Shown: positions 26,109 to 35,690, counted from the stretch's first letter. The stretch: DNA of 64,000 nucleotides from V1-33 sp039795165 (GCA_039795165.1 JBDKER010000009.1:59802-123801), one strand, 5' to 3'. The notes: a model not told the origin generated them from the letters alone. Numbers and translations: made by a program.

Positions 26109-27629
26109 ATGAAACCATTCCCTGACATGATGACCGGGCGATTCCGCATTCTTTTCCTGCTGGCTGCTTTGCTGCCGATGCCTTCGTGGGCTGCTGAGGA
26201 AGTGATCAATGCTTTTGATGATCCGGGCGAGTCTACGGTGTATGCGGGCGAGACGTGGTCGGTGGCGGCGGCGCTTTCTCATGACAATGCGGATGCGGCG
26301 GGTCAGGCGGGATCGGGATCGCTGCGGATGGAATGTGCGCTGGCGTCGGCTGGGGGGTATCAGCAATCGGTGGTATCGCGTCAGATTCCGCAGGCGAACG
26401 CGGAGACGGGCTATCTGCGGCTGGAATGCGATGTGAAGGTGGCGGCGGGGTCGTCGCTGCGGACGGGGGCGCAGGACTACGGGGTGTTCGAGGTAATTTT
26501 CCGGAATGGGAGCGGCTGGACATGGAATTCGCTTGGAGGGAAGCGGTTGACATCCGAATTCACGGGCTGGCAGCGGATATCGTTTGATGTGAAGGCGCCG
26601 GCGGATGCGGTGCATCACCTGACCTTCAAGCTTGGGGAGAATGATTTTGGCGGGCCGGTGACGCTGCTGCTGGACAATGTGCGCTGGGTGCTGCGGGAGA
26701 CTGAGTTACCTCCGCCGGCGCTGAGCATTGCCGAGGCGCGTCGTGGATTGAATCTGAGTGCGGTGGGGGCGGGCGATTACGACCGGCAGAATATTGCGGC
26801 GGTGAGCAATGCCTTTGGCTGGCTGCCGGATCCGGGGGATGCGGCATCGGCGCGGCCGGTGAGTGTTTCCGTGAGGTTTGCGGAATTTCCGAAGGTGGCG
26901 GAGGCTCCCGGGTTTCAGTCGCATCTTTATTTTGTGCCTGGGGTGGCGGGAGCTGAGTCGAGTCCTGACTGGAATCAGCCATCGGTGCTGTATGCGCAGA
27001 TTCAGGCGAATGCGGCTGGGGGAGGGTACATGGTGCTGCGGTACAAGGTGAACACGCCGAACAGCAACGGGACGTATTTCAGCGAGGGGTACAGCGGGAC
27101 GGTGGGATCGGCGCGGGTGGAGGGGGAATGGACGGTTTCGTTCCAGCAGGAAGTGGCTGGCGGGGTGGCGGGGGCGCTGCGGGCGACCCTGCGGTCGCCG
27201 GATGGTTCGGTGGGCGAACTGGTGATTCCGGCGGCGGATGCGCAGGCATTTGCGGGCGGGGTGACACCGTATTTCGGAGTCATGCCGAATGGTCAGGCCG
27301 GGCGCAATGCGACGGCGCGGATTGACCGGATCCGGCTGGTGGCGGGGGCCGAGGAAGTGGTGGATGAGTTCAAGGGCGTGGGATTGGATGCGGGTCTTTG
27401 GGTGGAGCGGGCGGGGGCGCCTGGTGCGGTGGCGGTGGTTTCCGATGAGAAGGTGTGGATCTGGTGGACGACGCCGGCGGCTGGCTGGTATCTGCGGCAG
27501 AGCGACGACCTTGTGAACTGGGTGGACACTGGGCTGACGGGGGTACAGGCTGGGACGATGCGGCGGGTCCTTGTGCCCGGGGATTTCACGAGGGGGCCGC
27601 GCTCTGTTTTCCGGATGGAAAAGCAGTGA
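26109..27629 (+). CDS. Secreted protein of unknown function with carbohydrate-binding-like domains
   Basis: 506 residues. Signal peptide about 1-28 (FRILFLLAALLPMPSWA). Residues about 32-200 are a beta-sandwich-like region (LRLECDVKVAAGSSL; FTGWQRISFDVKAPAD; LLLDNVRWVL), resembling carbohydrate-binding modules that describe 'fall-off' ligand strands. About 205-420 is a second beta-rich region with several Gly/Ser loops. The last 60 residues (GWYLRQSDDLVNWVDTGLTG, ending SVFRMEKQ) are of the verrucomicrobial 'reads-like FYRL' C-terminal type also seen in the protein at 39361-42405. No catalytic motif is recognised. It ends 103 bp before the pantoate kinase start chosen here, so it may be in the same transcript. 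Confidence 0.7.
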   Translation: MKPFPDMMTGRFRILFLLAALLPMPSWAAEEVINAFDDPGESTVYAGETWSVAAALSHDNADAAGQAGSGSLRMECALASAGGYQQSVVSRQIPQANAETGYLRLECDVKVAAGSSLRTGAQDYGVFEVIFRNGSGWTWNSLGGKRLTSEFTGWQRISFDVKAPADAVHHLTFKLGENDFGGPVTLLLDNVRWVLRETELPPPALSIAEARRGLNLSAVGAGDYDRQNIAAVSNAFGWLPDPGDAASARPVSVSVRFAEFPKVAEAPGFQSHLYFVPGVAGAESSPDWNQPSVLYAQIQANAAGGGYMVLRYKVNTPNSNGTYFSEGYSGTVGSARVEGEWTVSFQQEVAGGVAGALRATLRSPDGSVGELVIPAADAQAFAGGVTPYFGVMPNGQAGRNATARIDRIRLVAGAEEVVDEFKGVGLDAGLWVERAGAPGAVAVVSDEKVWIWWTTPAAGWYLRQSDDLVNWVDTGLTGVQAGTMRRVLVPGDFTRGPRSVFRMEKQ

Positions 27630-27732
27630 TAACGGTGAGTTGCGGCGTGCGGTGGTGGCCGCGGGGCGATGGTCGAACGTTGAAACTGGCGTTGCGCGGG
27701 GGTGCCTTGCTGGCCGATGGGGTGGCAAGCTT

Positions 27733-28569
27733 ATGGAATCCGCCGCTGCCTTTGCTCCAGCCAATCTGTCGCTTGTTTTCGAGACCTACGATGCTGCGCC
27801 GCCGCATGGCCGGGGGTCGCTGGGGGTTGGCATTACCCTGACCGAGGGGGTGCGGGTGGAAGTGACGCGGGCGGCGGGCCGGGAGACGGAGATCATGGTG
27901 GCGGGGGAAGCGTGGGAATTTCCGACGGTGCGGTCTGTGGTGCATGAACTGGCTCCGGAGCCAGTGCGGATCGAGATTGCGGCGGCGTTTCCGTTTGGCT
28001 GTGGCTTCGGGATGAGCGGAGCCAGTGCGCTGGCGGTGGCCTTTGCGGTCGATCGGCTGTTCGGGATTGGCTACAGTCCATCGGTGCTGGCGATGACGGC
28101 GCACCGTGCCGAGGTGCAGCATGCGACGGGGCTGGGGGATGTGGGTGGTCAGTTTAATGGTGGGATCATGGTGAAGCGGAAGCGGTATGAGCCATTGCTG
28201 GTGGAGCAATTGCCGGTGGAGACGGAGGAACTGCATGTCCGGATTTTCGGGCCGATTCTGACGAGCAGTGTCATCAACAGCCGGGAGAAGCTTGAGCACA
28301 TCAACCGGGCGGGACATGCGGCCATGGCTGAGATTGGGGAAGCGGGGGACGATCTGGACATGGAAGGACTGCTGCATATTTCGCGGCGGTTTGCGGAAGA
28401 GAGTGGATTGCTGCAGAGCGAGCGGCTGCGCGAGGCGATCGACGGGGCCGGGCGGCTGGGACATGCGGCCAGCATGGTGATGCTGGGCGAAGCGATGGTG
28501 GCGACGGGTCCGTTTCCGGGGAGCCGGAAAGTGACGGTGCACCGCGGTGGCGTCCGTGTGGAGGAGTGA
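27733..28569 (+). CDS. Archaeal-type pantoate kinase (GHMP kinase family)
   Basis: 278 residues from ATG 27733. A longer frame starts inside the previous gene, but the homologous part begins at MESAAAFAPANLSLVFETYD. The order of motifs is that of archaeal pantoate kinase (COG1829): FAPAN at the start, RGSLGVGITL (about 27-36), the GHMP ATP loop FPFGCGFGMSGASAL (86-100), and EVQHATGLGDVGGQFNGG (about 127-144). This enzyme phosphorylates pantoate to 4-phosphopantoate in the archaeal CoA route, which then needs phosphopantothenate synthetase; bacteria normally use PanC and CoaA instead. No PPS or panC gene is in the window. The downstream SNF2 gene begins at the stop codon. Another GHMP kinase specificity cannot be excluded. 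Confidence 0.72.
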   Translation: MESAAAFAPANLSLVFETYDAAPPHGRGSLGVGITLTEGVRVEVTRAAGRETEIMVAGEAWEFPTVRSVVHELAPEPVRIEIAAAFPFGCGFGMSGASALAVAFAVDRLFGIGYSPSVLAMTAHRAEVQHATGLGDVGGQFNGGIMVKRKRYEPLLVEQLPVETEELHVRIFGPILTSSVINSREKLEHINRAGHAAMAEIGEAGDDLDMEGLLHISRRFAEESGLLQSERLREAIDGAGRLGHAASMVMLGEAMVATGPFPGSRKVTVHRGGVRVEE

Positions 28570-28571
28570 AG

Positions 28572-31289
28572 ATGGTTTCCTTGCCGCCGAGTGATCGTGC
28601 TGTGCTGCGGCTCACGCCGGAGGGAGAACTGGTGTGGCAGGGTGGGGCGGAGGAATTTCCGGAGTTGGCGGTGGCCTTCCGTGGCAGCGCGGCGGATGGT
28701 TTGCTGGCGCTGGCTGGAGTGGCGGGTGAAGGGGTGCTTACGTCCGAATTAGCGTGGTGGCGGGGGCTGGCGCGGCGGTATGTGGCTGCGGTGTGTCATC
28801 TGCCGGGGCTGCGGGAGCACGGTTGGACTGGAGGGCCGGCGGTTCCGGATTTTGCGGGCATGGTGGCGGCGGTGCCGGCTGCGCCTGGGATGGAGTATGT
28901 GCGGCCGGAGGTCCTGCGGAGGATCTGGGAAGGCATGGATGATGCGATGGCGGCGAGATTCAGGGGTGCCGAGGAACCGGCCAGCGTGCTTGCGGCGATT
29001 CATCCTGCGTGGCGGATGGTGGGCCGGGTGGCGCTGCATCTGGCCGAAAACCGTCAGAACCGGGAATTGCCGTTCGCGTTTCTGGCGACCGCAGTGAGTG
29101 GCATCGATGCCGCCGGGCGGGAACAGCATGTGCCGCTGGGGCAGGCCCTGCGGGATGCGGCTGACGATGGCGATTCCGGGTCGTTGCGGACCCTGCTGGA
29201 ACCGCTCGACCGTGCGGCGGCGGCCAGTGCCTGGCTGCGGGAACTTGTCGAAAGCCGCCGGGTGTTTCAGGCCCTTGCGTGGTCGCCGGCCGAGGCGTGG
29301 CAGTTTCTGACTGAGGTGCCGGGAATGGAAGAGGCTGGTTTGGTGGTGAGGGTGCCCGACTGGTGGTCCGGGAAGCGGTCGAAGGCGCGGGTGGTGGCGC
29401 AGGTGGCGGTGGAATCCGAGGGGCGGCGCAGCGGTGTGGGAGGTGATTCGCTGCTGCGGTTCGATGTGCGCGTGGCGGCGGGCGGGGAAGTGCTCAGCGA
29501 GGCGGAACTGGAGAAGCTCCTGCAGTCGGAGGCCCCTCTGGTTTCGCTCAAGGGTCGCTGGGTGGAAGTCGACCGGGATCGACTTCGGGATGCGCTCCAG
29601 CGCTGGCGGCGGGCGGCGGCGGCCAGTGCCCAGGGGATTCCGTTTCATGTGGGCATGAGGATGCTGAGCGGGCTGGGCTGGCAGGCTGCCGGGATTCCGG
29701 AAGCGGCCGGCGATGGCTGGGTGGAAACCGTGGCGGGCGAGGAATTCGGGGAGACGCTCGCCGTGCTGCGGCATCTGCGCGAGACACCCGACGAGGCTCT
29801 GCCGGAAATCCCCGGGCTGCGGGCCGTCCTGCGGTCGTATCAGCAGGCTGGCGTGGCCTGGCTGCGGCGGCTGACGTCCGTGGGAGCGGGAGCGTGTCTG
29901 GCTGACGACATGGGCTTGGGAAAGACTGTGCAGGTGATTGCCTGGCTGCTGCTGCGGGAGCAGGAGCGGGCGGAAGATGCGGCGGAGCAGCCCTCATTGC
30001 TCGTGGCTCCGGCTTCTCTGCTGGGAAACTGGACGCGGGAACTGGAGAAGTTTGCGCCGGAACTGCCGTGGACCGTGGCGCACCGTTCCGCCATGACCGC
30101 GGCGGAATGGAGTGCGTTCGGTGCGGGCCGTCATTCTGCCCTTGAGCGGCGCGGGCTCATTCTGACCACCTACACGGCGGTGAGCCGCATGCTGGGCGTG
30201 CTGAGCCGGGTTTCCTGGGATGCGGTCATTCTGGACGAAGCGCAGGCCGTCAAGAATGCTGGTACGGCGCAGTCCGGGGCCGTGCGTGGGCTCCATGCGT
30301 CGTGCCGGGTGGCGCTGACGGGAACTCCTGTGGAGAACCGGCTTTCCGATCTGTGGAGTCTCTTTGATTTTCTGAATCCCGGCCTGCTGGGAACCGCGCC
30401 GGAATTCGATGCCCTTGTGAAGCGGCTGGAGAAGGGGGACGACGGACTCGCTCCGCTGCGGAGTCTGGTGCAGCCATTTCTGCTGCGGCGCATGAAAACC
30501 GATCCCGGCATTGCGCCGGAACTTCCTGCGAAGACCGAGATGGCAGCAATCTGCCTGCTGAGCCGCCGTCAGGCCATCCTGTATCAGCGGGCCATCAATG
30601 CCCTTGGGCGCGAACTCGCGGCGGCCGGCGACCCTGTGGAGCGTCAGGGAGCCGTACTGGGATCGCTGCTGCGGCTCAAGCAGATCTGCAATCACCCCAG
30701 CCTCTTCAGTGGCGATGCTGTCTTCGCGCCCGGCGACAGCGGGAAATTCGAACGCCTTGGCGAACTTGCCCGGGAAATCCACGGACGCGGCGAACGCTTT
30801 CTGGTCTTCAGTCAGTTCCGGGAAATGACGGGTCCGCTCGCCGAATTTCTCGCCGGAATCTGCGGGCGGGCGGGCCTCGTGCTGCATGGTGCGGTTCCTG
30901 TGCGGGAAAGACAGGCATTGGTGGAGCGTTTTCAGGCCGCCGATGGTCCGCCCTTCTTTGTGATCAGCGTGAAGGCCGGGGGGACTGGGCTGACGCTCAC
31001 GCGGGCGACGCATGTGATTCACTTTGACCGATGGTGGAATCCTGCCGTGGAAGACCAGGCCACCGACCGTGCCTACCGGATTGGCCAGACCAGTCCCGTG
31101 ATGGTTCACAAATTCCTGTGCCGTGGGACTCTGGAGGAACGGATTGACCGGATGATCCGCGACAAGAAGCAGCTGTCGGCCGAGATGCTGGCGGGGGGCG
31201 ATGGAGCGGCTGGCCTGCTGATTGGAATGGGGGATGAGGAGCTGCTGCGGATGGTCGGGCTGGATGAGGATGCTGCGGTGGACGATTGA
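28572..31289 (+). CDS. SNF2/SWI2-type helicase-like ATPase
   Basis: 905 residues. The ATG at 28572 is 5 bp after GAGGAG, a good ribosome-binding site; a GTG at 28566 would overlap the previous stop codon. Residues 1-400 are a variable N-terminal region as in bacterial SNF2 proteins of the DUF3670/HepA type. The motor follows: motif I DDMGLGKTVQ (445-454), DEAQ (555-558), LTGTPVENRLSDLWSL, then the second RecA lobe with ISVKAGGTGLTLTRATHVI and motif VI QATDRAYRIGQ (829-839). Such proteins translocate on duplex DNA or remodel protein-DNA complexes; the bacterial RapA relative acts on RNA polymerase. No restriction or defence partner is beside it. It is translationally linked to the pantoate kinase gene, with 2 bp between stop and start. 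Confidence 0.9.
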   Translation: MVSLPPSDRAVLRLTPEGELVWQGGAEEFPELAVAFRGSAADGLLALAGVAGEGVLTSELAWWRGLARRYVAAVCHLPGLREHGWTGGPAVPDFAGMVAAVPAAPGMEYVRPEVLRRIWEGMDDAMAARFRGAEEPASVLAAIHPAWRMVGRVALHLAENRQNRELPFAFLATAVSGIDAAGREQHVPLGQALRDAADDGDSGSLRTLLEPLDRAAAASAWLRELVESRRVFQALAWSPAEAWQFLTEVPGMEEAGLVVRVPDWWSGKRSKARVVAQVAVESEGRRSGVGGDSLLRFDVRVAAGGEVLSEAELEKLLQSEAPLVSLKGRWVEVDRDRLRDALQRWRRAAAASAQGIPFHVGMRMLSGLGWQAAGIPEAAGDGWVETVAGEEFGETLAVLRHLRETPDEALPEIPGLRAVLRSYQQAGVAWLRRLTSVGAGACLADDMGLGKTVQVIAWLLLREQERAEDAAEQPSLLVAPASLLGNWTRELEKFAPELPWTVAHRSAMTAAEWSAFGAGRHSALERRGLILTTYTAVSRMLGVLSRVSWDAVILDEAQAVKNAGTAQSGAVRGLHASCRVALTGTPVENRLSDLWSLFDFLNPGLLGTAPEFDALVKRLEKGDDGLAPLRSLVQPFLLRRMKTDPGIAPELPAKTEMAAICLLSRRQAILYQRAINALGRELAAAGDPVERQGAVLGSLLRLKQICNHPSLFSGDAVFAPGDSGKFERLGELAREIHGRGERFLVFSQFREMTGPLAEFLAGICGRAGLVLHGAVPVRERQALVERFQAADGPPFFVISVKAGGTGLTLTRATHVIHFDRWWNPAVEDQATDRAYRIGQTSPVMVHKFLCRGTLEERIDRMIRDKKQLSAEMLAGGDGAAGLLIGMGDEELLRMVGLDEDAAVDD

Positions 31290-31397
31290 AGACGACGCCG
31301 GAACGTCCGCGGGGTGTCATGGATTTCTCATGAGTTTTGCGTGAAAACGCACGGCGGACGACTTGAAGGTGTGCGGGGTTTGTGGAATGAAGGACGC

Positions 31398-32891
31398 ATG
31401 AAACCACTCCCCAGGATTCATCGGGTTGTTGTGCTCGGCGGCGGAACTGCCGGGCTGATGGCGGCGCTTACTCTGAAGCGGAAGTTGACCGGGCTCGATG
31501 TCGAGGTCGTGCGGAGCGTCGACATGGGAGTCATCGGTGTCGGCGAGGGAACGACCGCGGCGTTTCCGCGGCATCTCTTCGAGTATCTGAAGCTGCCGCC
31601 CGGGGAATTCTATGCCGAGGCCGAGCCGACGTGGAAGTTGGGGATTCACTTCGTGTGGGGACCGCATCCCCAGGGTTTCTACTACACGTTTCACAACGAA
31701 TACAAAAGCCGCTGGCCTGAGCTGAAGCGGAATGCGGGATTCTACTGCAACGGGGACACGCGCTGGCTGGGAATTGTTTCCGCCTGCATGGCCCACGACA
31801 AGGCCTTTCCGCGCAAGCCCGATGGTTCGCTGCACATGCACAACAACCATGCGTTTCACATCGAGAACCGCAAGCTGGTGGGCTGGCTCGAGCGCACCTG
31901 TGAAAAGCAGGGCGTGAAACTCACCGATGGCACCGTGGAATCAGTTGAGAAGGGGGAGCATGGGGTGGCGGCCCTGCGGCTGAGCGATGGGAAGCGGCTG
32001 ACCGCGGATCTCTTTGTGGACGCTTCTGGTTTCCGGTCCGAGCTGCTGGGCAAGGCCATGGAGGAACCGTTTCAGGGCTTTGAGCGGTCGCTCTTCTGCG
32101 ACCGGGCCGTGATTGGCGGCTGGCCGCGGACAGATGAAGTCATCAAGCCCCTCACGGTGGCTGAGACCATGGAGGCGGGCTGGTGCTGGCAGATCGAGCA
32201 CGAGAACTGGATCAACCGTGGCTATGTGTACAGTTCCCAGTTCATCAGTGATGACGACGCCCTTGCCGAGCTGCAGCGGAAGAATCCGAAGATTGCCAAC
32301 ACGCCGAGGGTCGTGAAGTTCCGGAGCGGACGCCACCGTCGTCCATGGGTCGGCAATGTCGTCGCCATCGGAAATTCCATGGGCTTTGTCGAGCCGCTCG
32401 AGGCCACCGCCATTCAGGTGATCTGCGTGGAATGCAGCACGCTGGCCGACACCCTTGTGGACAGCCTGCAGGAACCGACGCCGTCGCTCGTCGATCTCTA
32501 CAACATGTACAACACGAGGCAGTGGGACGACATCCGGGACTTTCTGGCGGTGCACTATGCCTTCAATACCCGGCTCGACACACCCTTCTGGCAGGCCTGC
32601 CGTGCGGAGACCGACCTCTGCGGGGCGGAGACCATGGTGCAGTACTACCGGGAGAACGGACCTAGTGTGCTGCCCGAACCGGTGCTCTTCGATCCGAACA
32701 ATTCTTTCGGGCTGGAAGGCTATCTGGCCATGCTCGTGGGCATGGATGTGCCGCATGGGAAGCCATGGAAGGCATCGGCGGCCGAGCAGAAGATCTGGAA
32801 CGACCGGCTTACAGGCTTCGGCGAGCATGCCAAACGGGGCTTCGGTGTCGCCGAAACGCTCGCCATGATCCGGCAGAACGGGGTCCGCTAG
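31398..32891 (+). CDS. Flavin-dependent halogenase (tryptophan halogenase family)
   Basis: 497 residues from the ATG preceded by AAGGA. FAD-binding GGGTAG (14-19) is followed by IGVGEGTT (46-53), the catalytic Lys80 in TWKLGIHF, the family motif G261-WCWQI (WxWxIP, but with Glu in place of Pro: IEHENWINRGYVYSS), and FVEPLEATAI with the catalytic Glu335, all in the order of PrnA/RebH. These enzymes halogenate indole, pyrrole or phenol substrates using FADH2, halide and oxygen. A flavin reductase is normally needed and is not encoded nearby, nor is any other biosynthetic gene. It lies between the SNF2 gene and the RlmM-like gene with 100-130 bp gaps. Substrate unknown; family assignment is firm. 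Confidence 0.9.
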   Translation: MKPLPRIHRVVVLGGGTAGLMAALTLKRKLTGLDVEVVRSVDMGVIGVGEGTTAAFPRHLFEYLKLPPGEFYAEAEPTWKLGIHFVWGPHPQGFYYTFHNEYKSRWPELKRNAGFYCNGDTRWLGIVSACMAHDKAFPRKPDGSLHMHNNHAFHIENRKLVGWLERTCEKQGVKLTDGTVESVEKGEHGVAALRLSDGKRLTADLFVDASGFRSELLGKAMEEPFQGFERSLFCDRAVIGGWPRTDEVIKPLTVAETMEAGWCWQIEHENWINRGYVYSSQFISDDDALAELQRKNPKIANTPRVVKFRSGRHRRPWVGNVVAIGNSMGFVEPLEATAIQVICVECSTLADTLVDSLQEPTPSLVDLYNMYNTRQWDDIRDFLAVHYAFNTRLDTPFWQACRAETDLCGAETMVQYYRENGPSVLPEPVLFDPNNSFGLEGYLAMLVGMDVPHGKPWKASAAEQKIWNDRLTGFGEHAKRGFGVAETLAMIRQNGVR

Positions 32892-33021
32892 GAGAACGTT
32901 CCGATGCCCCGGCTGCCGGCGCAGATGCCGCCCGTCCGGCCTTTGATTCTGCAGCGCGATCCGACCGGAAAGCACGTGATTGCTGCTTGCCCACGGGGCA
33001 GGCGCGCCGGATTGATGTGAA

Positions 33022-34101
33022 ATGATGGAGGGAACAGGAACAGGGAGCGAGCCATGGCTGGTGAAGATTCCGGCCGTGCTGGTGGATGCCACCGAAGCGG
33101 TCTGGCGGCATCTGCGGGTGGTGCGTCCGACGCCGCTCAGTCCGGAGTGGCATCTGGTGAAAGTGGCGCAGCCCGCGAGGCTGTGGTCGGGGCCTGCCGA
33201 ACTCGCCATTTCGTGGCGGATGCGCGTCGAGCACTCGTGGCCGTGTGCACCGCGCGGGATGGAAGGATTCATTGAAAAGGCGGCGCAGGCCCTCCTGCGC
33301 AAATTCGGAGCGCGGAAGCCGCAGGCGGTGCTCATGGGGCCGCTTGATGCGGGATCGCGCGATCCCTTTTTCCGGGGTCTGGCGTCGAATCTGCGGGGCC
33401 GGACCCTGCAGTTGTTCGGGCCGATGGAAGCCCCTGATGCCGAGTCGCAGGATCCGGAAAAGGAAAGCCTGTACTGTCTCGTGGGGCCGGGCGGTCTTTA
33501 TGCGGGCATGATGAAGCCACGGGAAGCCGGAGGATTTCACCCGGGAGGCACGAAATTCATCCGTCAGGAAGGAGGGGAAACGATCAGCCGGGCAGGGGCC
33601 AAGATTGCCGAGGCGCTCCATTGGCTGCGTTTGTACCGGCCGGTTCCGAAGTCGGCGAGCCACTGGCTCGAACTCGGGGCCAGCCCCGGGGGCATGACGG
33701 CGGAACTGCTGCGGCGGAAGTACCGGGTCACGGCCGTGGACCGGGCACCGCTCGATCCCAAGCTGCGGAAGACCCCCGGTCTGCGTTTCTATCTGCAGGA
33801 TTGCCGGACATGGCGGGCTCCGGCTGGAACCGTGCTCGATGCTGTGCTCTGCGACATGAATGGCCCGGCCGAGGCGTCGTTCGCGACGGTGCTGGAGCAG
33901 GCACGGGCGCTGCGGGCAGGGGGTCTCGTACTCTTCACAGTGAAGACCGCCGGACTGCAGACGATCGACGACGCCGTGCATACGGTGGCACAGTTGCGGG
34001 CATCCGCTGAGCGTGCGGGCCTCGCTTCCGTGGCCGTGACGCACCTCATGTACAACCGCCGGGAATTCACGGCCATCTGGGAACGACCGGTCGTGTTCTA
34101 G
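33022..34101 (+). CDS. RlmM-like FtsJ-family RNA 2'-O-methyltransferase
   Basis: 359 residues. The N-terminal half (about 1-190) is a variable, partly THUMP-like RNA-binding region. The C-terminal half is a Rossmann methyltransferase with the SAM-binding loop LELGASPGG (216-224), VDRAPL for the ribose, and the catalytic D278 in LCDMNGPAE. Lys residues before motif I (VPKSAS) and in LFTVKT complete the K-D-K pattern of 2'-O-methyltransferases. This arrangement is that of E. coli RlmM, which methylates C2498 of 23S rRNA. Its stop codon overlaps by 4 bp the end of the convergent lipoprotein gene. An alternative is a distinct rRNA or tRNA target within the same family. Confidence 0.75.
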   Translation: MMEGTGTGSEPWLVKIPAVLVDATEAVWRHLRVVRPTPLSPEWHLVKVAQPARLWSGPAELAISWRMRVEHSWPCAPRGMEGFIEKAAQALLRKFGARKPQAVLMGPLDAGSRDPFFRGLASNLRGRTLQLFGPMEAPDAESQDPEKESLYCLVGPGGLYAGMMKPREAGGFHPGGTKFIRQEGGETISRAGAKIAEALHWLRLYRPVPKSASHWLELGASPGGMTAELLRRKYRVTAVDRAPLDPKLRKTPGLRFYLQDCRTWRAPAGTVLDAVLCDMNGPAEASFATVLEQARALRAGGLVLFTVKTAGLQTIDDAVHTVAQLRASAERAGLASVAVTHLMYNRREFTAIWERPVVF

Positions 34102-35690
34102 CGGATGCCGGCGTGCTGGCGGAGGATGCGGCGGATTTCCGCGGTTACTTCCGGATGGTCCGTGCAGCTGTGGGTCGCGGAAACACGCTGTTCCGAGATG
34201 GCATGGTCGAGGTGGGCGCTCGTGTAGGGAACGACGCCGTCGGAAGTCTCCGTAAGCGGCTTTCCGGCCTGCTTCACGCCGATGATGGAATGGAAGGGTA
34301 CCTCGACGGGACGTTGGTCCATGGCGAGCAGGAGGGGGTGGCGCGGCGAGAGATTCTGCACGCTGCGGCCCCCGAGGTCCTTGAAGGCCATCAGTTGTGG
34401 ATTGAGTGTGCTCGTGGCGGTGCGGGCAATTTCCGTGATGAACTGGTCGACGCGGACTGCGCGTTCGATGAGTCCAGTCATCCACTGGACAATGCGCAGG
34501 TCGGCGAGGCCGCTGCCGCGGTGCGGGACGGCCACGAAGACGACCCGGGCAATGCGCGGGTTCGGTTCGAAGAAGAGATTCTCGCGGATCTGGCGCTTGG
34601 CGTCCGCGCTCGCAAAGAGCTTGTCGATGTCGCGGCGGAAGTAGGCACGGTAGATGTCGTCTTCGCTATCGGTGACCTGGAGGCGCGAAATGATGCCGCC
34701 CATGCTGTGGCCGACGAGGACCATCTGTTTCATGGCCGCGGAAGTTCCATCCGGATCGTAGTGCCGGATGGCCGCAGCGAGAGCGCGGCGGAGCCGGGCC
34801 GCCGATCCGTGAATGGGCAGACCCGTGGGGTAGAGGAAGTACCATGGCTGATAGCGGCCGCGCAGGGCGGGATCGCTCGCAATTTCATGCATGGCCTGTT
34901 CCCAGATGTGCGGGTCGCTGTTGAGTCCGTGCACGAAGACCACCGGAATCTTGGCGGGATCGTAGACAAAGGGAACGTACAGTCCGGCGTCGTTGAGCGT
35001 GTCGTCTGGTCGGAGCAGGCCCTTGAGCGAGAATTCCCCGAGGAATTTCGGATCCATGCTCCGGCGGATGGGTGTCCGGTAATCCGTCGCGAGCGGGCGC
35101 TGCGCACCGCGGACCATGGCCGTACTGTGGGTCCATGTGTTACGGAAGGTGACCGTGACCGCATGCGGGCCCGTGAATTCCGCGGTCATGGTCGCCGGCA
35201 GATTCCGACCGTTGAGCGGGAAAAGCTTGTGCGCCGCTGCCTTCCGGCCGTCATATTCCTGCTTCATGATGACCGGTAGACCAAAACCTTCCGGAGGCAG
35301 TTGCTTGCTGTCCTTGCCGGAGAGTGCGGGAGAAACCGAAATCTCCGTGCAGGTGGCAGGGTCGATCGTGTCACGGGGCTGTCCCGGCGAGGCAAAAGTC
35401 ACCTGCCAGCCATCGATGGATTGCGTGCCGGTCCACGTGGAAATCGGCTGGGCCGCCCGCAGCGAAGCGAAAAGCGATCCCATGGCAGAGTTGTAGGCCT
35501 GCTGTTGTCCCGAACTGGCAGGGCGTGCCGATGGCAGGCCCGACCATCCAGTTTGGGCCGAGGCCACGGCCACGCCTGTGTTGGGAGCACGCGAAGCAGA
35601 ACCGCCGGCGGCAGCCAGAGGAGCCTTGCAGGAAGTCAGTGGGACCGCGGCCATCGCGGCAGCGGCAATCAGAAAGAATGGGCGGGGCAT
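34098..35690 (-). CDS. Lipoprotein alpha/beta hydrolase (lipase/esterase-like)
   Basis: 530 residues from the ATG that opens a lipoprotein signal: hydrophobic core then lipobox LTSC with Cys21. Residues about 25-235 are an N-terminal domain without recognisable motif. From about 240 the alpha/beta hydrolase begins: the oxyanion segment VVFVHGLNSDPHIWE (about 250-264), nucleophile Ser329 in LVGHSMGG, an acid in TSDGVVPY (about 486-493) and a His near 507 (THSCTDHP). Predicted role: lipid or ester hydrolysis at the outer membrane or periplasm. The gene ends 4 bp inside the convergent RlmM-like gene and begins about 210 bp downstream of rplQ on the same strand, beyond an intrinsic terminator. 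Confidence 0.82.
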   Translation of the reverse strand: MPRPFFLIAAAAMAAVPLTSCKAPLAAAGGSASRAPNTGVAVASAQTGWSGLPSARPASSGQQQAYNSAMGSLFASLRAAQPISTWTGTQSIDGWQVTFASPGQPRDTIDPATCTEISVSPALSGKDSKQLPPEGFGLPVIMKQEYDGRKAAAHKLFPLNGRNLPATMTAEFTGPHAVTVTFRNTWTHSTAMVRGAQRPLATDYRTPIRRSMDPKFLGEFSLKGLLRPDDTLNDAGLYVPFVYDPAKIPVVFVHGLNSDPHIWEQAMHEIASDPALRGRYQPWYFLYPTGLPIHGSAARLRRALAAAIRHYDPDGTSAAMKQMVLVGHSMGGIISRLQVTDSEDDIYRAYFRRDIDKLFASADAKRQIRENLFFEPNPRIARVVFVAVPHRGSGLADLRIVQWMTGLIERAVRVDQFITEIARTATSTLNPQLMAFKDLGGRSVQNLSPRHPLLLAMDQRPVEVPFHSIIGVKQAGKPLTETSDGVVPYTSAHLDHAISEQRVSATHSCTDHPEVTAEIRRILRQHAGIR

